Below, one piece after another: positions 8,573 to 17,747 of a stretch of DNA of 64,000 bases. The first letter of the stretch is position 1. Each line of letters starts with the position of its first letter. This stretch comes from an uncultured Brachyspira sp. (GTDB lineage Bacteria; Spirochaetota; Brachyspiria; Brachyspirales; Brachyspiraceae): NCBI RefSeq assembly GCF_944390595.1, contig NZ_CALXRN010000220.1, positions 1 through 64,000 of the forward strand. Direction: 5' to 3'. Both the position numbers and the translations under genes were made by a program. The notes below the pieces were generated by a model that was given only the letters and a program-made list of their open reading frames with translations, had not been told where the DNA came from and ran no database searches.

Positions 8573-9865
8573 CTAATTTTCTATATCTATTGATTTGATA
8601 GCTTCCAAGCATGTATCTCTATTTTCCTTGCCTGAGTATGTAAACCAAGCAAGCAATGCCAATTTTTTTGTAACAGCGGCAAGAGTTATCATATAATCAT
8701 CTTGTTCAAGACTTTTTTCATATACTACGCTTTCTATCTTATTGCTTTCTATCTTAATATCTATAGGATCACCCTTATATTCTCCTGCAATATCTATCTG
8801 TTTTAATACATATTCCATTATGACATCAAGCTCTTCATTAGCAAAAGAATAAACCTGCATAGCTATATATATATTTATATCCTTAAACTCTATCAAAGTT
8901 TTATCATTTTTACATACATTCATACGCATAGGAAGCTTTATTGTAAAACCTGCCGCTATTGAATATCTTGCATGCTCAACTCTGAATCCTATTTCTATAT
9001 TAGGCTGATGAGGATTTTTCTTTGATTCTATAAATTTAACCATATTTTCATCATCTAAGTAATTGGCTATATTTATAAGTATGTCCCAAGGATATTTTAA
9101 GCTGCTGTCTTTTTTATATGCCTCTTGAAAAGAATACATAATCTTCTTATACATAGTCTTTTCGCTGTCATCTATAATCTCTCTAAATGGAAAGTAAAGC
9201 CAAATCATGCTGATAAAACTTTTAAACCAAAAATTGGCATTCATTTCCTCAGTATTCCAAATAAAGAAATCTTCAGCTAATCTTAATCTGTCTTCTTCAT
9301 TTGCAGCTATCAAATCTGTAAACCAGCTCTTGCCCCAATATCCTAAAGAAGAAAGAGCAAAATACCCTTTTTCTATCATAGGATAATTATAAGGCATTGA
9401 TATCATAAAATTATTAAATCCATTATCATGATGAGTTATAAGCATTTCAGCATAGCTTGCTAAAGAATTTATAAAAAACTTTTGAAGAGATTTGAAATCC
9501 CTGTCTTTAAAATATCCGCTTGGATCTTTATGAGCATCATCTTCTTTAAACTCAATATCCAATCTTCTGGCTATTCTATCTAAAACACCTACTATAAATT
9601 TATGATATCCGGCTCCAAATGTTCCGGTACTTATAGTTATAAAAATAGTATCATTTTTAAATTCAAAATATATGGGATCTGATGATGGATGAAAAGAATA
9701 TGTCAATGTATTACCATCTTCTATTAAAGAAAATTCTGACAGCATTACTAAAGGGTTTATATTAACTTCATTTAAAGAAGATACTATTGCTCTAAACAAT
9801 CTATCCTGTGTAGGAATAACCCTTCTATTATCAAATTTAGCCGAAAGTAAAAATTCTATATTCAT
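8573..9865 (-). CDS. Conserved-looking protein of unknown function (430 aa)
   Basis: I do not recognise a family. The protein is soluble, without signal peptide or membrane helix, and mixed alpha/beta. The first ~110 residues contain two strand pairs (NTLTYSFHP, IYFEFKNDTIFITIS) followed by a helix, which may be a small ligand- or peptide-binding domain. The middle is rich in Trp and aromatic residues (LGYWGKSWFTDLIAA, NANFWFKSFISMIWLYF). The C-terminal third again alternates strands and helices. It stands alone on the minus strand, with no ribosome site visible before the ATG at 9865. The even codon use and length argue for a real gene. Confidence 0.75.
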   Translation of the reverse strand: MNIEFLLSAKFDNRRVIPTQDRLFRAIVSSLNEVNINPLVMLSEFSLIEDGNTLTYSFHPSSDPIYFEFKNDTIFITISTGTFGAGYHKFIVGVLDRIARRLDIEFKEDDAHKDPSGYFKDRDFKSLQKFFINSLASYAEMLITHHDNGFNNFMISMPYNYPMIEKGYFALSSLGYWGKSWFTDLIAANEEDRLRLAEDFFIWNTEEMNANFWFKSFISMIWLYFPFREIIDDSEKTMYKKIMYSFQEAYKKDSSLKYPWDILINIANYLDDENMVKFIESKKNPHQPNIEIGFRVEHARYSIAAGFTIKLPMRMNVCKNDKTLIEFKDINIYIAMQVYSFANEELDVIMEYVLKQIDIAGEYKGDPIDIKIESNKIESVVYEKSLEQDDYMITLAAVTKKLALLAWFTYSGKENRDTCLEAIKSIDIEN

Positions 9866-10135
9866 ATAAATTTATTCTATTTTTTTAGTATTTTACTAAA
9901 ATATAATAACATTTTTTATTATTTTAGCAACATTTATTTTATGATAATTAAATTTAATTATGCCAATTTATACTATAAAAATATATTATTTTATACAAAG
10001 ACTTAATAATAAATTGCTCAATATAATTTTACTTTTATCGAAAATATAAATTCCAAATGTTTCTGCACCATTGAAAAAAGTTTTATATATGTTATAATAA
10101 CAAATATAAAATAAAAAAGGATTTTGATTAATATT

Positions 10136-10771
10136 ATGGATGATATAAAAGAAACTGCAGAAAATGTTGAAACTGAAGAGAAAGAAGTTAATACAGCTGA
10201 AAAGAATACTTTAGAAATAGATGAGTCTATTTTATCAAATAAAGAAGAACTTGAGAAAATTATGGAAGCTGTAATATATGTAGAAGGCAGTATAGACATA
10301 GCTAGATTAAGAAATCTTTTTAAATGTGAAAATTCTGATATAAGAAATTATATAGAAAACATAAATAACAAATATAGAAATGCAGGAAGTGCTATAGAAA
10401 TTCTTGAAGTTGGAAATTCTATTATTATGACTATAATACCTTCAACTTTTGGTACTTTATCTGCTATTTATGATAAAAAACGTAAGAAAAAAATATCAAA
10501 AGCAATGCTTCAAACATTATCAATCATAGCATATAAACAGCCTCTAACTAAAGCTGAAATAGATGATATAAGACAAAGCGACAGCGGTTATCATTTGAAA
10601 GCTCTTATGGAAGATGGTTTTATTGCTTGGAAAGGAAGAAAGAACTATTTGGATAAGAGACAAACTTACGGTACTACAGATAAATTCCTTATGCATTTTG
10701 GTATAAATAGTTTGGATGACCTTCCAAAATTAAGAGAATTAAAAGATTTAGAATTCAATAAAAACGAATAA
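10136..10771 (+). CDS. scpB: Segregation and condensation protein B
   Basis: ScpB binds ScpA and the SMC ATPase in the condensin-like complex that compacts and segregates chromosomes. The core is clear: LEKIMEAVIYVEGS opens the first winged helix, then EVGNSIIMT and the signature QTLSIIAYKQPLTKAEID with GLV-like DGFIAWKGRK and TYGTTDKFLMHFG at the end. A 40-residue acidic Glu-rich N-terminal extension precedes the domain. I take ATG 10136 (211 residues); an in-frame TTG at 10124 is too close to the AGGA at 10118-10121 to use it well. No scpA is adjacent. Confidence 0.9.
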   Translation: MDDIKETAENVETEEKEVNTAEKNTLEIDESILSNKEELEKIMEAVIYVEGSIDIARLRNLFKCENSDIRNYIENINNKYRNAGSAIEILEVGNSIIMTIIPSTFGTLSAIYDKKRKKKISKAMLQTLSIIAYKQPLTKAEIDDIRQSDSGYHLKALMEDGFIAWKGRKNYLDKRQTYGTTDKFLMHFGINSLDDLPKLRELKDLEFNKNE

Positions 10772-10831
10772 TTTTAAGTATAAAAAATAATAATTATTAT
10801 ATTTCAATAATGAAAACAACATTAATAACAA

Positions 10832-10869
10832 TTTTTATAACTATAATTAATAAATTATAGTTATAAAAA
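10832..10869. terminator. Bidirectional hairpin terminator between scpB and the lipoprotein gene
   Basis: A perfect 17-bp stem (10832-10848 with 10853-10869) with a four-base AATA loop lies between convergent genes. The ends of the stem supply a T run on either strand. Confidence 0.8.
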
Positions 10870-10883
10870 GTTATTGTATCAAT

Positions 10884-11927
10884 TTATAAAAACAAATAAT
10901 ACAATGGAGAATCTTCTCTTACATAAGGCTTTAACTCATCAAAACTAAAACTTATCTCTGTCACTCCTGTAGAATAAGGTGCTATATCATAAGTCTGCCA
11001 TATAAAATTGATGGAATTAGGAAGTATTCTAAATGAAGAACTTTCTAATGTTATATCATCAAAATTGAAATAATCTTCCTTTGTACTTCCTGTTTTAAGT
11101 ATTTTATCTCTCATTACAGATATTAAATCATTATTATTAAAATCTAAAATTAAATCTCTTATTGTAATTAAGTTTGAACTCTCCAAAGAAAACACTTCCT
11201 GAATATTTGCTTTTTCACCATGTGCTCCTGCAGTATATACATAAGAATAATTATCAAGTGCTATTACTCTATTATCTATATAACCAACATTTACAGTATA
11301 ATCTATTTCATAGGAAGCATTAGAATTAACACCGTCAGCTATGAGAGTTTTCCATTCATTATAATAATTTTCACATTCTTCTTTAGCATAATTCAAAGAA
11401 GATTCCATATCCATTGAACTAATCTCATTGTTTTTAGTAAATAAAAGCAAAGTTTTATGATATGAAAATATAGCATTTCCTATATTATCATTTTTATAAT
11501 AATCAACTATATCAGCATAATACACCGGAATATTTCTATTTAAAGAAAATTCCATATCCTTAACTTCATTACCCTCTTCATATCTTATCTCAGCATTAAA
11601 ATTTATATTTTCATCTAAAACCCCAACTATATTAGCATGTATATTATTATTTTGATCAATCTCTTGTAAATTAATTTTTTTATTATTTATTTTTCCAGTA
11701 ATCATTGCTTTTTTATTTTTTGTATAATAATATCCGCTTATAGTATTCTTTTTTTCATTAACATATAAATACATTGATGCTTCTTCACCTGATATATTTC
11801 CGGTAAGAAGATAAAATTTTGATTCTTCCATATCTGAAGTATTTTTATTTTTTGATGAAGTATTAGTATTATTACCGCATGAAATGATGATAAACAATGC
11901 TAAAAAACATATAAATTTATTAGCCAT
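10884..11927 (-). CDS. Lipoprotein with a DUF3298/RsiV-like C-terminal domain
   Basis: This 347-residue protein has a lipoprotein signal ending IIISC (Cys17), so it is probably anchored in a membrane facing the periplasm. The N-terminal half (about 35-130) is a beta-rich segment with repeated strands (YLYVNEKKNTISGYYYTK). From about 195 it matches the DUF4163/DUF3298 pattern found in RsiV anti-sigma factors and PdaC deacetylases: YEIDYTVNVGYIDNRVIALD, YVYTAGAHGEK and FSLESSNLITIRDLI. No catalytic domain is attached. AGGGG precedes the ATG. The domain call is from memory; its ligand or enzyme target is not evident. Confidence 0.75.
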   Translation of the reverse strand: MANKFICFLALFIIISCGNNTNTSSKNKNTSDMEESKFYLLTGNISGEEASMYLYVNEKKNTISGYYYTKNKKAMITGKINNKKINLQEIDQNNNIHANIVGVLDENINFNAEIRYEEGNEVKDMEFSLNRNIPVYYADIVDYYKNDNIGNAIFSYHKTLLLFTKNNEISSMDMESSLNYAKEECENYYNEWKTLIADGVNSNASYEIDYTVNVGYIDNRVIALDNYSYVYTAGAHGEKANIQEVFSLESSNLITIRDLILDFNNNDLISVMRDKILKTGSTKEDYFNFDDITLESSSFRILPNSINFIWQTYDIAPYSTGVTEISFSFDELKPYVREDSPLYYLFL

Positions 11928-12003
11928 ATATAGACCCCTGATTTATTATGATTATTAATATATAGAATTAATATAAAAAATCAATAGCAATTTAAAAAAT
12001 TAA

Positions 12004-12255
12004 CTATTTATTAAAATATTTTTGAAGATTTTTCTCATCTATATTAATAGAAATAAGTTTTTTGCTGCTTTTCTCACCCTTTAATATTTCAACATCTCTT
12101 TTTTTTAAATTAAGCTCATAAGCCAAAAAATCAATTATAGCTTTATTAGCTTTACCGTCTATAGCCTTAGCCATAATACGAATGGAATAAGCCCCATTTT
12201 CTAATTTAAAACTGTTGGATTTAGCTCCCGCTGTTACTTTAACTTCTATGTTCAT
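12004..12255 (-). CDS. YggU/DUF167-family small protein
   Basis: This 83-residue protein matches the DUF167 (YggU) fold: KVTAGAKSNSF at the start, then IMAKAIDGKANKAIIDFLA and VEILKGEKSSKKLISI. The A-DGKAN-AI-FLA motif is diagnostic. Members are widespread and small, with no firmly established biochemical role. It is a single gene on the minus strand with a weak ribosome site. Confidence 0.88.
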   Translation of the reverse strand: MNIEVKVTAGAKSNSFKLENGAYSIRIMAKAIDGKANKAIIDFLAYELNLKKRDVEILKGEKSSKKLISINIDEKNLQKYFNK

Positions 12256-12298
12256 ATATTATAGTTGTATATTTTGTTTATTATATTTTTATTAAAAC

Positions 12299-12776
12299 TT
12301 ATAACATTTCTTTTGTCAATATAATGTATATAAACCCAATAGAAGTAAAATTATTCATATCATTTAACTTTATTATTTCTTTCAAAGCTGTAATATTTTC
12401 AGATGTGTATTCAATGTCAGCATTAAATATTAAATCCCTAAATAATACTATCGTTTCTAAATCAGATGAAGATATGATGCCGTTTTTATTTTTACATAAA
12501 TATAGTAATGAAAAAAATAATATTTTATCTTTTATAATTTTCAGATTCTTCAAAAAGTATATAATCTAAAATATTTTCATTATAATAATTTTTTATTTTT
12601 TCTTTATTAGATTTTATAAATTGAAATGCCGGAACAATCCAATATAATATTTGATATAATTTTGTTTTATCATTATCTTCTTTAATACTCATTAAATCAA
12701 AATTAAAATCTATTTCTTTGCTGTCTTTTTTACAAATATTATTTTCTATTACAAAAATATTTTTAGACCAATACAA
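12299..12776 (-). pseudogene. Probable frameshifted gene of unknown function
   Basis: Two minus-strand open frames overlap by 29 bases: 12776-12525 and 12553-12299. Both lack an ATG (each would start at TTG) and neither has a convincing ribosome site. The upstream frame stays open without a start back to the stop of the AhpD-like gene at 12834. Joined by one shift near 12540, they give one protein of about 160 residues, ending ...LDYILFEESENYK then KDKILFFSLLYLCK. This is the simplest reading, a single gene broken once. Two translationally coupled small genes remain possible. I recognise no family. Confidence 0.45.
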
Positions 12777-12833
12777 AACAACATTAGAAATATTATTTAT
12801 ATTATAAATATAATATGATATTGAAGTTTTATC

Positions 12834-13454
12834 TCACTTTTTATTAATTTTACATATATTTGTAAACCCGGCAGTAGGAACTCCCAAGCCTCTTATAAGC
12901 CTTGCCCAATAATTAACCTGTGCAGCAGTGGAAGCCAATATTAATATTGCACGCTCTGAATACTCTTTTTTTACTTCTATGATTAATTCTTCTGATATTA
13001 TTACAGGAGTTTTTGTTATAGCTGAAATATATTCTAAAGCTATTTTTTCTCTATTTGACATGGTTTGGCAGGAATCCACATCTTTATTTTGTAAATATTT
13101 TATTTCCTCTTCTGTTACACTGTCTTTATCATATTCAAAACTGTTCATGTCTATACAAAACGGACATGCAACATCTATCGATATTTGTATCCTTATAAGT
13201 TTTAAAAGCCTTTTAGGTACTTCTTTATCATCATGAGTTATTAACGCTTCCATTATTCCCGAACTTATTGCTGTTTTAGGATTCCAAGCTAAAATCTTTG
13301 GAAGAAGTAAGTCTTTTTTCACTTTCTTTTTTGCTATCCACATAGGCAGTTTTAAAAAGAAAGGTATTTTCTTAGGAGGTTCTATATATGCTTCTTCTAA
13401 GCTTTTGAAGTAATTATCTTTAGTGCTTTGTATATCAAAATTTATATTATTCAT
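12834..13454 (-). CDS. Carboxymuconolactone decarboxylase / AhpD-like protein
   Basis: This 206-residue all-helical protein carries the CMD/AhpD signature: SIDVACPFCIDMNSF with a CxxC pair at Cys97 and Cys100, the acidic EREKIALEY-like helix (NREKIALEYISAITKTP) and the C-terminal AAQVNYWARLIRGLG. AhpD proteins use this CxxC as a thiol reductant of alkyl hydroperoxidase; other members are decarboxylases without a CxxC. The thiols suggest a redox role, fitting an oxygen-sensitive organism, but no peroxidase gene is adjacent. AAAGGA precedes the ATG by about eight bases. Confidence 0.85.
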   Translation of the reverse strand: MNNINFDIQSTKDNYFKSLEEAYIEPPKKIPFFLKLPMWIAKKKVKKDLLLPKILAWNPKTAISSGIMEALITHDDKEVPKRLLKLIRIQISIDVACPFCIDMNSFEYDKDSVTEEEIKYLQNKDVDSCQTMSNREKIALEYISAITKTPVIISEELIIEVKKEYSERAILILASTAAQVNYWARLIRGLGVPTAGFTNICKINKK

Positions 13455-13741
13455 TGTAATATCCTTTTATATATTATTTTTCAAGAGTTAAATTATATGG
13501 TATTTTTTATTAGTATATAAGTATATGGTTTATGTATAAGTCTTCAAAAATGTTAGATTATTCATTATTTTTATCCTAATATGTTTTTTACACTTAAAAT
13601 ATAACATTTTATAAAAATTATTTTAATATATTTATAAAATATACAATATGGTTGTAATTTCAATAAAAAATTGTATATTATAAAAACTTATAAAATTTTA
13701 TAGGTTTAAATTTCCTAATAATCATTTATAATAAGTGGATT

Positions 13742-15514
13742 ATGAAAAATATTAATAGATATCTTCAAGAAATAGATGAATATATAAATGATAAAAATTA
13801 TGATGATGCATTTACCTTATGCAATAATGTATTAGATAATATTGATTCTAATAATATAGAAGCTATATTCAAAGCGGGATACTGCAGCTATAAATTACAA
13901 AAATATGATATTGCAATGATGAATTTTACAAAGGTACTATATTTAGAAAAAAACCCTAGAAACAAGGCTATATATAAATACTATATGGGAAGATGCTATG
14001 ATGTATTTCATTCATATAAAGAGGCTTTGGAATGTTTTATAGATGCTTATAATTTAGATTCATCAAACAAATATTATACATTATGGCTGGGTATCAGCTA
14101 TGCCAAAAAAAACGATTATAATAATGCTTTAATATATTTATCTATGTCATTAGGTTCGGAAGATTATCTAGTATACGGATATCTTGGATACTGCCATATA
14201 AAATTAAAAAATTATGATACCGCTATTATGCATTTGGAGAAATCTATATCATTAAAAGATGATGATTATCTTATAAGATACTATGCAGGATCAACATATT
14301 TTCTGCTGCAAGTATACGATAAAGCATTAAAACATTTAAATGAATCAATAAGATTAAAAGATGATGAATTTGACACTTGGTTTACTATAGGCGAATTATA
14401 TCAAGTTATAGAAGATGATTCATTATCAAAAGAATGTTTTGAAAAAGCTAGAAATATTGCTTTAGAATATGAAGATATAGAAAAAGCATCTGAATGTTTT
14501 ATAAGACTTACAGAAGTTCAAAGCAATGAATACTTGAATCATTTATATCTTGGTATCTGTTATGCCAGATTAGAAAGCTACAAAAATGCTGTACATCATC
14601 TTCTGGAATCTATAGATATCAATGAAAAAAATAATAATGATAATAACTATTTAGCATTTTACTGGATTGGATATATTAATTATATAGACAGCGAGTACGA
14701 TGAAGCTATAAAATATTTAGAAAAATCAATAAAATTAAATAATGATAAAGATAATTATTTAAATAGATTATGGCTAGGCAACTCATATTTTAAGATAGGA
14801 AATCATAAAAAAGCTTTATTTAATTTGAATAGATCTATAGACTTAAAATATAATGAAGCAGAAACATATAAATCAATAGCACAGCTTTATATGAGCATTG
14901 GACAAAAAGATAAATATTATGAATATATAAATATCTATAAAAAATTATTAAAACAAGAAAAGAAAAATAAAAAGATTTCAAATGATATAGAGGAATCAAA
15001 AAATAACATAATATTTAATGATAAAACTATAGAAGAATCAATGCTTAATAATAACTATAATATCTATTATAAATCCTCATCCATTAATAATATACCATTT
15101 AACGAAATAAAAAAAGAAGACATAGAACATTTTATAAATTTTTTATTTCAAAATATAGAAAATTCTGATTTATATAATTTATATTCTTCCAATATAGAAA
15201 AAAAGAATTATGTAGGTTTTGATGATTTCAATATAGATAATTTCGTATCCTATCAAAATATAATAGAAAATGTTCTAAAAGATAATTTTGTAAATGACAA
15301 TAAGATAACAATTATAAAAAATATAACACCAAATTTTTATGATGATAATGAAATAAAACTAAATGAAGAAAACATAAAAAAAATGATATGCAATATAGAA
15401 AATCTATTTTCATGCATTTCAGACAGCATACTAAATTCCATGCGGCACTATTATGAACAATATGATATAGAACTTTATTATATATTGATAAATTTAATAG
15501 GAAAATACATTTAA
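13742..15514 (+). CDS. TPR-repeat protein (590 aa)
   Basis: Residues 1 to about 395 are built from roughly eleven tetratricopeptide units, such as AGYCSYKLQKYDIAMMNFTK and YYAGSTYFLLQVYDKALKHL, forming a superhelical protein-binding scaffold. The rest (about 396-590) is low-complexity Asn/Lys/Ile-rich sequence, then a helical domain with no known motif. No signal peptide is present, so it is probably cytoplasmic. A TATAAT at 13727-13732 lies only nine bases before the ATG, implying a very short leader. Partners are unknown. A second, longer TPR protein begins at 62186. Confidence 0.85.
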   Translation: MKNINRYLQEIDEYINDKNYDDAFTLCNNVLDNIDSNNIEAIFKAGYCSYKLQKYDIAMMNFTKVLYLEKNPRNKAIYKYYMGRCYDVFHSYKEALECFIDAYNLDSSNKYYTLWLGISYAKKNDYNNALIYLSMSLGSEDYLVYGYLGYCHIKLKNYDTAIMHLEKSISLKDDDYLIRYYAGSTYFLLQVYDKALKHLNESIRLKDDEFDTWFTIGELYQVIEDDSLSKECFEKARNIALEYEDIEKASECFIRLTEVQSNEYLNHLYLGICYARLESYKNAVHHLLESIDINEKNNNDNNYLAFYWIGYINYIDSEYDEAIKYLEKSIKLNNDKDNYLNRLWLGNSYFKIGNHKKALFNLNRSIDLKYNEAETYKSIAQLYMSIGQKDKYYEYINIYKKLLKQEKKNKKISNDIEESKNNIIFNDKTIEESMLNNNYNIYYKSSSINNIPFNEIKKEDIEHFINFLFQNIENSDLYNLYSSNIEKKNYVGFDDFNIDNFVSYQNIIENVLKDNFVNDNKITIIKNITPNFYDDNEIKLNEENIKKMICNIENLFSCISDSILNSMRHYYEQYDIELYYILINLIGKYI

Positions 15515-15525
15515 CTAATAAAAAT

Positions 15526-15948
15526 TTATTTGTTTGATTTTCCTAATTTCTTTAATAAAACTATAAGTTCTTCACTTTCTTTTTCTGTCAAAGGATTTAA
15601 TTTTTCTAAAAAACTTGAATGTATAGGGAAAAGGTCCTGCATAATTTTTTTACCAGACTTAGTTAAAGAAATCTCTACAAACCTCTTATCAAATGAACCT
15701 TCTTTTTTTGAGATATATCCCCTTTTTATAAGTTTTTCTATAGTGTATGCAGTAGTTGCAGTTGTAAGCAGTATTTTCTCAGATAATTCTTGTACACTCA
15801 CAACACTTTTTTTATTATATAGATATTCTAAAGCCCCAAATTCACTGCCGGAAAACCCCAAAGATTTTATATTCGCCTTCACTTTTTTTATATATGCATT
15901 ATGAGCTTTTGATAAGACAACCACAAGCTTTAAACTATTATTGTCCAT
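15526..15948 (-). CDS. MarR-family transcriptional regulator of the acyl-CoA operon
   Basis: This 140-residue winged-helix dimer is of the MarR type. The recognition region reads SVQELSEKILLTTATTAYTI and the wing GSFDKRFVEISLTKSG, with the conserved Asp-Arg. It diverges from the acyl-CoA operon starting at 16119, and a 28-bp perfect palindrome overlaps the operon's promoter start. The simplest model is repression relieved by a ligand such as an acyl-CoA or fatty acid. Its own promoter, with a perfect -35 and -10, lies at 15981-16009; the operator is about 60 bp upstream of it, so autoregulation is possible but not shown. Confidence 0.92.
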   Translation of the reverse strand: MDNNSLKLVVVLSKAHNAYIKKVKANIKSLGFSGSEFGALEYLYNKKSVVSVQELSEKILLTTATTAYTIEKLIKRGYISKKEGSFDKRFVEISLTKSGKKIMQDLFPIHSSFLEKLNPLTEKESEELIVLLKKLGKSNK

Positions 15949-15980
15949 ATATAAAACTTCCTCAAAATTATTATGGAATC

Positions 15981-16009
15981 ATTATACTAATAAATAATTA
16001 AATTGTCAA
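15981..16009 (-). promoter_or_regulatory. Promoter of the MarR gene
   Basis: On the minus strand TTGACA (16009-16004), a 17-base spacer and TATAAT (15986-15981) form a consensus sigma-70 promoter about 33 bp before the start codon. Confidence 0.8.
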
Positions 16010-16034
16010 AATAATTTTTAAATTTTAATTTTTA

Positions 16035-16063
16035 TTGACAAGAATATTTTTTTTGACTATATT
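16035..16063 (+). promoter_or_regulatory. Promoter of the acyl-CoA operon
   Basis: TTGACA (16035-16040), a 17-base spacer and TATATT (16058-16063) are directly followed by the MarR-type palindrome, which would cover the transcription start near 16070. Confidence 0.78.
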
Positions 16064-16068
16064 ATATA

Positions 16069-16096
16069 TAAATCAATTAGAATTCTAATTGATTTA
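16069..16096. promoter_or_regulatory. Probable MarR operator: 28-bp perfect palindrome
   Basis: The sequence reads the same on both strands for 28 bases (left half TAAATCAATTAGAA). It begins five bases after the -10 of the operon promoter, so a bound dimer would block transcription start. Location and symmetry fit the adjacent MarR protein; binding is inferred. Confidence 0.78.
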
Positions 16097-16118
16097 ATAA
16101 TATATTCGAGGCTCTACT

Positions 16119-17734
16119 ATGATATGCGGCAAATCTTTTTGGAATGATGATATCAAAAAAGGAATGGAATATATAAAAATTGCTGATAAAAATGTATATA
16201 CATATAAAGATGAAGCAAAAAGCATGTATGATATTCTATTGGAAAGTGCCAAATATTTTAAAGATAAATTAGCTATTATAGACAGTAATGAAAAAGAATA
16301 TTCATATAGCAATTTATTAAAATTAACAGATGAATTCGCGTATTATTTGGAAAAAGAAATAGGAATAAAAAAAGGAGATAAAGTAGGCATCTTAATATCT
16401 AATTCTATAGAATTTTGTATTACACTTATGTCCGTATCAAAATTATCTGCCGTTGACGTTATATTCCCATCAAAATATAAAGAATCAGAAATAATATCAT
16501 TATACAGCAAATTAGATATAGCATGCGTAGTTGCAGGCAATAAATATATAGATTATTTTAAAAATGAAAAAATCTAAAAACAATAAAATGCGATAATGAA
16601 TCAAATAATTATGGTTTCAGCAGCATATACTCTTCAAATTTGAATTTCAATAATATAGCGGATAATACAGAAAGAAAATTAGAAGAAGATGCAATAATTA
16701 TGTTTACATCAGGAACAACATCAAAAAGCAAAGCAGTACTATTAAAAAATTATAATCTGGTACATGCAATAATATCATATAAAAGAATTTTAAATATTAG
16801 TGATAAAGATATCTCAATAATAGCAACTCCTATTTATCATATAACAGGAATCGTAGCTTTATTAGGATTATTTATATATGCAGGAGGTCTTTTATTTTTG
16901 AAGAAGACGTTTAATGCTAAAGAAGTATTAGAATGTGTATTAAAAAATAATGTAACATTTATCCATGCCTCTCCTACAGTATTTTCGCTTTTGATAGAAA
17001 TAAAAGATGATTTTCCTGCTCTTCCAAGTTTAAGAAGTTTTGCATGCGGAAGCAGCAATATGGCTCCAAAAAACATTTTAATAATAAAAAAATGGCTTCC
17101 TCATGCAGATTTCCATACAGTTTACGGATTAACTGAAACATCATCTCCAGGAACAATTTTTCCAATAGGAGCTGCTGACAGTAAATATATAGGCTCATCA
17201 GGAATTCCTATACCGGGATTCAATGTAAAAATAATGGACGAAGAAGGAAAAGAATGCGGATATGGAGAGAAAGGAGAAATATATGTAAGCGGATCTGTTG
17301 TATTGGAAAATTATTATAACTTAGAATCGAACAACATAACAGACGGATGGCTTAAAACCGGAGATATAGGATATTTGAATGAAGATGGATACTTATATGT
17401 AGTTGATAGAAAGAAAGATATGATTAACAGAGGCGGTGAAAAGATATGCAGTTTTGATGTTGAAAATAAAATATACAAAATAGAAGGAATATTAGAAACT
17501 GCAGTAGTAGCTAAAAATGATGAAAAATACGGAGAAGTTCCTGCTGCTATGGTGAAATTAAATGATGGTTATTCTTATAGTTATGATGATTTGCACAATA
17601 TACTAGCAAATAATTTAGCAAAATACAAAATTCCTGTTGAGATTGAATTTGTAAATGATTTGCCAAAAACAATAAATGGAAAAATAGATAAAAATGCAAT
17701 AAAAAATTTTTTTAATAATAAAAAAACAGAATAA
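16119..17734 (+). pseudogene. AMP-forming acyl-CoA synthetase, frameshifted
   Basis: Intact, this enzyme would activate a short carboxylic acid to its acyl-CoA with ATP. The N-terminal part (16119-16577, 152 codons) ends at TAA after an A6 run at 16567-16572. The rest is open in another frame from before 16600 and holds all the ANL motifs: MFTSGTTSKSKAVLL (P-loop), YGLTETSSPG, GWLKTGDIGYL, DRKKDMINRGGEKI and the terminal catalytic Lys in TINGKIDKNAI. Adding one base in the A run gives a continuous 538-residue protein, the usual length. It could be a real deletion, a sequencing error, or a site where transcriptional slippage restores some product. GAGG precedes the ATG; the gene is first in the MarR-controlled operon. 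Confidence 0.85.
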
Positions 17735-17747
17735 AAAGGAAAGTGAT

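Noticed and set aside
16640-17734. Separate gene starting at TTG 16640
   Set aside because: The frame is open well upstream of that codon and continues the synthetase sequence, and no ribosome site precedes it. It is the back part of one frameshifted gene.
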